From Sinomonas cyclohexanicum (GTDB lineage Bacteria > Actinomycetota > Actinomycetes > Actinomycetales > Micrococcaceae): a stretch of 64,000 nt of DNA. The notes below the pieces were generated by a model. That model saw nothing but the letters and a program-made list of their open reading frames with translations, ran no database searches and was not told the DNA's origin. The first letter of the stretch is position 1. The number at the start of each line of letters is the position of its first letter. The translations under genes and the position numbers were made by a program. The DNA lies in assembly GCF_020886775.1 (NCBI RefSeq), contig NZ_AP024525.1:3410001-3474000 (forward strand), written 5' to 3'. This document shows, piece by piece, positions 59,414-64,000 of this stretch.

Positions 59414-60016
59414 TCAGCCGCCTGGCATCATGGCCAGGAGGACGGGCACTACGCCGAGGCACAGGAATGCGGGCAAGGAGCAGACCCCCAGCGGGACAAC
59501 CAGCCTCACGCCGAGCGCAGCAGCTCGTTTCTCGAGGTCCCGGTGGCGGGTGCGGCGCAGCTGCCGCGCATGTGCAAAGAGCAGCTCGGCCGAGGGCGCG
59601 CCGGTCGTCGCGGCGAACTGGAGGGCCGCGCGGATCTGTTCCACGTACGGCTCAGGCTCGTCTGGCCAGGCGCTGTTCCAGTCGACTCCCAGCTCGAGGG
59701 CAGCCGCGGCCCGCGCCAGGGCCTCCGTCGCCTCGCCGCCCGTGCGCGCCGCGATCTCAAGAGCGCGGGGCAGGGCGAGTCCCGCCTGGAGCATCGCGCC
59801 CAGCAGCTCGAGCAGGAGCGGGACGCTGTCCGAGCTCTGGCGATGAGCTCTCCCAGCGCGGTCGGGGAATGGATCCGAACCCGCTCCCGGCCTCGCGGCT
59901 GGCCCGCTGGTGCGTTCCAGCCGGGACCCTGCGAAGTCGACGGTCCGGCCCGCCGGCCCCGAGGATGCCACGGCGAATCCGATCACGAGCAGCGCGAGCC
60001 CGATGAAGATGCTCAT
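59414..60016 (-). CDS. tadC: Type II secretion F-domain protein, TadC-like
   Basis: 200 aa from ATG 60016, overlapping the tadB stop (ATGA). T2SF domain with helices MSIFIGLALLVIGFAVASS, LLLELLGAMLQAGLALPRAL and the C-terminal LVVPLGVCSLPAFLCLGVVP transmembrane stretch. Inner-membrane platform component of the Flp/Tad machine together with TadB. Shorter than free-standing TadC proteins (about 300 aa), as is common in actinobacterial Tad loci. Confidence 0.85.
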   Translation of the reverse strand: MSIFIGLALLVIGFAVASSGPAGRTVDFAGSRLERTSGPAARPGAGSDPFPDRAGRAHRQSSDSVPLLLELLGAMLQAGLALPRALEIAARTGGEATEALARAAAALELGVDWNSAWPDEPEPYVEQIRAALQFAATTGAPSAELLFAHARQLRRTRHRDLEKRAAALGVRLVVPLGVCSLPAFLCLGVVPVLLAMMPGG

Positions 60017-60891
60017 CGGGCCTCCGACGCCGAGCGGACGAGCCGCGCGGACCACCAGCGGCCGACGAGCGTCAGAGCGCATCCGAGTCCGAGGCACATT
60101 GACCCCAACGGCGTGGCGAGAAGAGTGGCGAACGGGTCCGCGCCCATGAGCATCCCCAGACCCAGACCGGCGACGGGCAGGACGCTGAGGACCTGGGCAG
60201 TCGCCCTCGGACCCGCGAGCGCTACGGCGCGGGCCGCGGCGGCGTCTGCATCCGACTCCAGCTGGTTCGCCAGCCGGTCGAGGACACCAGCCAGCGGGCT
60301 GCCGGATGCCTCGGCCGTTTCGATGCAGGCGGCCACGCTCATCCACACCCCCGCCGCCGTCCCAGTCCGGTCCCGCGGCCGAGCAGCAGCCGGTGGACGC
60401 CGACAGGCTTCCCTGATGGCCGCGGCGACAGGACGACCAAGCCCCGCGGCGCGGGCGGCCGCAGACAGGACACGCAGCGTGTCCTCGCCGGCGCGACGCT
60501 CGTGCATGACCTCGCGCCCCGCGGGCCGACCGGGCCAGCGGCGACGTGCGGAGGCCGGCGCGCCACTGCCGGAATGGCAGCGCGTCCCCGGACGGGCCTC
60601 GACGGAATGAGTCTCGGCGGCCTGGCACCACATCTGCGCCGGTGTGCGCCCAGCCCGAAGGAGCGCACCGATCTGCGCCACGACCATGGCGGCCTGCTGG
60701 AGTTGCATCGCCGGATCGTCTGATGCGTTCCTGCGCCTCCTCGCGGCCCACCTCGACCGTTGGGCGACGCCCACGCCAGAATCATCATCGCTGCCCACCC
60801 CCAGCGTCGGTCGGATGCCGGACGCGATGACGCACCATCCTGCGAAGAGCGCCGTGGCGACGGCAAGCGCACCCACCATGCCCTCTCTCAT
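60013..60891 (-). CDS. tadB: Type II secretion F-domain protein, TadB-like
   Basis: 292 aa, ATG 60891 overlapping the tadA stop (ATGA). N-terminal membrane segment (VGALAVATALFAGWCVIASG), T2SF core with WMSVAACIETAEASGSPLAG and C-terminal segments (VLSVLPVAGLGLGMLMGADP, PLGSMCLGLGCALTLVGRWW). A 60-residue Arg/Ala/Pro-rich insertion (about 100-160) between the first helices and the core is unusual. Platform protein of the Tad apparatus. Confidence 0.85.
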   Translation of the reverse strand: MREGMVGALAVATALFAGWCVIASGIRPTLGVGSDDDSGVGVAQRSRWAARRRRNASDDPAMQLQQAAMVVAQIGALLRAGRTPAQMWCQAAETHSVEARPGTRCHSGSGAPASARRRWPGRPAGREVMHERRAGEDTLRVLSAAARAAGLGRPVAAAIREACRRPPAAARPRDRTGTAAGVWMSVAACIETAEASGSPLAGVLDRLANQLESDADAAAARAVALAGPRATAQVLSVLPVAGLGLGMLMGADPFATLLATPLGSMCLGLGCALTLVGRWWSARLVRSASEAR

Positions 60892-62072
60892 GCGACTGCC
60901 TCGAGACCCCGGTCGAGGCTCAGGAGCGCAGCGAGCCGGTCCCAGCCCGGCCCCCGCTCGGACGCCGCCGACGTCGTGTCGACTCGCCGCACGGCCTCCT
61001 CGACGACGAGGCCGGAGCCCCGGGCGGAGACGACCGCAATGCTGGCGACACGCCGTCCGGCAGCCGTCCGCTCGAGGTGTATGACCGCGTCGAGCGCGCT
61101 GGCGGCCTGCAGCGCGGTCGCCTCGGCGCTGAGGCCCGCGAGGGAACCGAGGGCAGCGAGGCGCGCGACCACCGAGGCGGCGGTGTTCGCGTGGACGGTT
61201 CCGGCCCCGCTGTGGCCCGTGTTGAGGGCGGAGAGGAGCTCACGCACCTCCGCGCCGCGGCACTCCCCGACGACCAGCCAGTCGGGGCGCATCCGAAGTG
61301 CCTCCCTGACGAGTTGAGCAAGGTCGACGCCGCCCGCGCCCTCGACGTTGCCGTGGCGTGCCTCGAGGCAGACCGCATGTCCGTGGTCGGGAGCGAGCTC
61401 CGCCGCGTCCTCGACCAGCACGATCCGCTCTCGTGCAGAGACAAGCCCCAGGAGGGTGCTCAGCAGGGTCGTCTTCCCAGAACCGGTGGCACCGCTCACG
61501 AGGAAGCTTCGCCGTTGGGAGACGAGCAGCTCGAGGATGCGCCGCTGATCCGGCAGGACGGCCCCCGCGGCCTCGAGCTCGTCCAGGCTCATCGACGTCG
61601 CGCGCCTGATCCGCACCGAAAGGAGCGTGCCGCCCGTCGACACCGGCGGGAGTACCGCGTGGACGCGGTAGCCACCCGGCAAACGGACGTCCACGCACGG
61701 GCACGAGTCGTCAAGCCGCCGCCCTCCCGCGGCCACAAGCCTGACGGCGAGTGACCTGACGGCTTCCTCAGAGGGGAACTGCACGTGCGTCCGTTCAAGC
61801 CCGTTGCCCCTGTCGAGCCACACGTCGTCCGCGGCGTTGACGAAGAGGTCCGTCACCGCCGGGTCGTTCGCCAGTGGCTGCAGCGGTCCCAAGCCCCTCA
61901 GCTCTGCCGAGATGAGTTCCACCGCAGCAAGGGCACCGCCGGTTCCGAGGACCCGGCCGCTGTCCTGCACCGCGGCTGCGATACGTGCCGGGGTCACGGG
62001 CCCGGACCCTGCCAGAACCGATCGGCGTACGCTGTCGAGGAATTCCGGCTCGACGCCGCGCAGTCCACTCAT
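60888..62072 (-). CDS. tadA: TadA/CpaF family secretion ATPase
   Basis: 394-aa hexameric ATPase driving Flp pilus assembly. Walker A GATGSGKT (194-201), Walker B/ASP-box stretch RIVLVEDAAELAPDHGHAV, the HANTA box VHANTAASV and the RMRPDWLVVGECRGAEVREL motif are diagnostic. ATG 62072 overlaps the ssd stop. Only one TadA-type ATPase is seen in the locus; no rcpA secretin is expected in a Gram-positive envelope. Confidence 0.93.
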   Translation of the reverse strand: MSGLRGVEPEFLDSVRRSVLAGSGPVTPARIAAAVQDSGRVLGTGGALAAVELISAELRGLGPLQPLANDPAVTDLFVNAADDVWLDRGNGLERTHVQFPSEEAVRSLAVRLVAAGGRRLDDSCPCVDVRLPGGYRVHAVLPPVSTGGTLLSVRIRRATSMSLDELEAAGAVLPDQRRILELLVSQRRSFLVSGATGSGKTTLLSTLLGLVSARERIVLVEDAAELAPDHGHAVCLEARHGNVEGAGGVDLAQLVREALRMRPDWLVVGECRGAEVRELLSALNTGHSGAGTVHANTAASVVARLAALGSLAGLSAEATALQAASALDAVIHLERTAAGRRVASIAVVSARGSGLVVEEAVRRVDTTSAASERGPGWDRLAALLSLDRGLEAVA

Positions 62073-63238
62073 CGCGCTGCCCTCCGCCCACGTTCGGCGA
62101 GACGCGCGCCCACGGCGAGCGCGGCGACGTCGTCCATCACCGGACCCGTCCGGCCGACGGGATCAGAGAGCGTGGCGAGAACCGCCTGTGCAAGCCCACG
62201 GACGGACCGGTGACGGCCGAGATCCATGAGCCGTCCTGCCTCGGCCGCGGCGGCGGCGCGCCTGAGATGGGGAATGCGTCCGACGAGCGGGCACCCGACG
62301 AGATCGCTCAGTCGTTCCGCGTCGGTCCCCTCGGCGGTGCGTCCACGCACCACAGCGCCCACCGGAACCGGCGGGAGCTCATGCAGCAGCTGTGAAGCGG
62401 ACAGCGCGGCGCCGAGCGTTCCCGGCAGCACGACGAGGACCTGGTCGCTCGCCCATCCGAAGTCGTCGAGCCCCTCACGCCCGCGCCCCACGTCGATCAC
62501 GACGAGGTCGAAGGCGGAGCGCGCGGCGTCGAGCGCACCCGCGACGGCGGTCCCCGGTACCGGAACGGCCCGTCCCGGCCCCGCCGGCCACGACAGGAGC
62601 GCGGTGCCCCCGACCCGTGGCAGCGACGCGGCGAGCTGCGCGGGGTTGATGGCCCCGCTCGCGGACGCGAGGTCGGGCCAGCGCAGGCCCTCTCCGGGCC
62701 GCTCGCACAGGGAGGCCTCAAGGCCTCCCGCGAGCCGGTCGCCGTCCACGAGGAGCGTCTCAGCGCCGTCGAGTGCCGCGGCCGCGGCGAGGAGCGCCGC
62801 TGTAGTGCTCGCCCCGGCGCCCCCACAGCCGCCCAGGACACCGACGATGCTCCCGGAGGGGCCCTCGGGCCCACGCCGGGAGAGGAACTCGACGAGCCAG
62901 CCTGCGGCGTCAGGCAACTCTGCAACATGGTCGACCCCCAGCGCCGCGGCCCGCGTCCAGAGCGTCTGGTGGTGCTCCGGCCGGCCGACGAGCACGCTGG
63001 TGCCGCGGCGCTGTGGCGGAAGCTCCACCACGTCCGGGCCGACCAGCACGAGGTCCGCCTCGCGCCACACCGCATGCGTGCCGCCGGCGGCAGCGACCCC
63101 CTCGAACGCCACGCCCGCAACGGCCGCGACCCGCGCGCACTCCTCGAGCAGGGCGCTGTCACCCGTGATGCAGCACACGGTCGCGCTCGCTTCCGGGAGC
63201 CAGCCCGGTTCCCATCTGTCGTGTCCGATTGCTTCCAT
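62069..63238 (-). CDS. ssd: Ssd-like (CpaE/MinD-related) septum site-determining protein
   Basis: 389 aa; ATG 63238. N-terminal receiver-like domain (about 15-110) and a MinD/ParA-like domain from about 133: the phosphate loop reads GVLGGCGGAGAST (133-145), in which the signature lysines of the deviant Walker A (KGGxGKT) are replaced by Cys and Ala. Later motifs LLVDGDRLAGGLE and FDLVVIDVGRG keep the fold. In mycobacteria Ssd at this spot affects septum placement; in other bacteria CpaE positions the Tad machine. First gene of the Tad operon. Confidence 0.83.
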   Translation of the reverse strand: MEAIGHDRWEPGWLPEASATVCCITGDSALLEECARVAAVAGVAFEGVAAAGGTHAVWREADLVLVGPDVVELPPQRRGTSVLVGRPEHHQTLWTRAAALGVDHVAELPDAAGWLVEFLSRRGPEGPSGSIVGVLGGCGGAGASTTAALLAAAAALDGAETLLVDGDRLAGGLEASLCERPGEGLRWPDLASASGAINPAQLAASLPRVGGTALLSWPAGPGRAVPVPGTAVAGALDAARSAFDLVVIDVGRGREGLDDFGWASDQVLVVLPGTLGAALSASQLLHELPPVPVGAVVRGRTAEGTDAERLSDLVGCPLVGRIPHLRRAAAAAEAGRLMDLGRHRSVRGLAQAVLATLSDPVGRTGPVMDDVAALAVGARLAERGRRAAR

Positions 63239-63351
63239 GCGTCCCAGCGTTGTCGGGCCCCCTCTCAACGGGAACGGCGCTCGCCTCGTATGTGGACAAC
63301 ACGCCGGGGTGTCTCGTGTGGAGGACAAGTGCGGCCACAAGAGCCGCGAGA

Positions 63352-64000
63352 ATGAGGAGCGTGTATGCACTCGTTGTCCCCGCCTCGGACGGCAGCGTGC
63401 TCGTTCAGCGCATGGAACGCACGGGCGGCTTGACGTCGGACCCGGAGACGGTGCCGCGCTCTGGTCTCGCGGACGCCATCCGCGGGATCGAGGAGCGCCA
63501 GCGGCCCCGTTGGGTCTGGGAACGCACCGCCGACTTCTACCCGAGTCTGCTGACGGCGGGGGTCAGGGTGGACCGGTGCCATGACCTCTCGCTCTCTGCC
63601 GCCGTCCTCGCCCATTCCGCGTACACGTCCGGGTACAGGCCCGGGATCGGGCTTCCCGGCGCCATCGATTCGGACGATGAACCGGTCGGCGGCCTCCCGG
63701 CCGCCGCTCCGTCACCGCTGCAGGGGACGCTGTTCGAACCCGCGGGGGCGCCCGGACCCGGCGCGGACGTCCTTGCAGCCGAGCTACGCCGCCAGCTCGC
63801 CGCCGTCGCCCGGTCCCCGCGGGCGGGTCGTCTCAGGCTGCTGCTGGCCGCGGAATCGGCGGGCGCGCTCGTCGCGGCAGAGATACAGCACGCGGGCATG
63901 CCCTGGGACGTCGCCGCCCATGATGCCCTCCTCACCGCGAGGCTCGGACCCCGCCCCGCGCCGGGGGCCCGGCCCGCGCTGCTCGAAGCGAAGGCCGCCG
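63352..64000 (+). CDS. Bifunctional 3'-5' exonuclease/DNA polymerase, 5' part
   Basis: Open to the window end; 216 codons visible from ATG 63352 (an in-frame GTG at 63361 with GAGGAG right before it is the alternative). The visible part (VYALVVPASDGSVLVQRM, RPRWVWERTADFYPSLLTAG, CHDLSLSAAVLAHSAY, TLFEPAG) matches the degenerate exonuclease domain of the actinobacterial PolA-like bifunctional exonuclease/polymerase that lacks the 5' nuclease. The polymerase domain must follow outside the window. Divergent from ssd with a 113-bp interval. Confidence 0.8.
   Translation, partial: MRSVYALVVPASDGSVLVQRMERTGGLTSDPETVPRSGLADAIRGIEERQRPRWVWERTADFYPSLLTAGVRVDRCHDLSLSAAVLAHSAYTSGYRPGIGLPGAIDSDDEPVGGLPAAAPSPLQGTLFEPAGAPGPGADVLAAELRRQLAAVARSPRAGRLRLLLAAESAGALVAAEIQHAGMPWDVAAHDALLTARLGPRPAPGARPALLEAKAA

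Overview
The window is very GC-rich and densely coded, with ATGA/GTGA stop-start overlaps, GTG/TTG starts and many apparently leaderless genes. It carries a mycobacterial-type topA / ppx / sugar phosphate isomerase / proC neighbourhood and a Tad locus next to an MrfA-like helicase. This points to an actinobacterium, most probably Micrococcaceae (Arthrobacter/Sinomonas-like); the genus is an inference. I see no rRNA, tRNA, CRISPR array, integrase or transposase.

Layout. (1) 1-5739, minus: an oxidative uronate operon (Gfo/Idh/MocA oxidoreductase, uronate dehydrogenase-like SDR, 5-dehydro-4-deoxyglucarate dehydratase, enolase-superfamily enzyme, ketoglutarate-semialdehyde dehydrogenase cut by the window edge). 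Its promoter is flanked by two CCGG-centred palindromes. (2) 6040-6765: an ANTAR regulator. (3) 6818-12002, minus: L-rhamnose catabolism (mutarotase, isomerase, rhamnulokinase, bifunctional aldolase/lactaldehyde dehydrogenase) with a LacI-type operator at the start site. (4) 12777-19403, plus: a Gfo/Idh-DUF6807 fusion, a GH78 alpha-L-rhamnosidase and a LacI regulator. Regions 1, 3 and 4 together look like a module for rhamnose- and uronate-containing plant polysaccharides such as rhamnogalacturonan or ulvan-like glycans. (5) 19452-34219: a 2-propanol/acetone island: acetone carboxylase AcxABC plus an extra HyuA-like protein, a bEBP-like activator with twin 17-bp palindromes, a secondary alcohol dehydrogenase, a thiolase, a 3-oxoacid CoA-transferase and an IclR regulator with three operator boxes. 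It reads as 2-propanol to acetone to acetoacetate to acetoacetyl-CoA to 2 acetyl-CoA. (6) 34267-44033: assorted genes (toroid-fold protein, ArsR regulators, AcuC-like deacetylase, Trk potassium uptake, family 5 uracil-DNA glycosylase, HD-GYP-LuxR protein). (7) 44051-53037, minus: housekeeping block with proC, ppx, sseB-like, topA, an ArsR-like regulator and an SAM methyltransferase. (8) 53185-57853: lipoprotein, TrhO, GNAT, MrfA-like helicase. (9) 57941-63238, minus: a Flp/Tad pilus locus, then the start of an exonuclease/DNA polymerase gene leaving the window.

Three loci are disrupted by indels: the C-terminus of the acetone regulator (G5 run, 29199-29203), trkH (first at a G4 run, 38854-38857, then 39009-39060) and a small lipoprotein (12243-12655). 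The first two look like lost G residues, which could be assembly error or real mutation.
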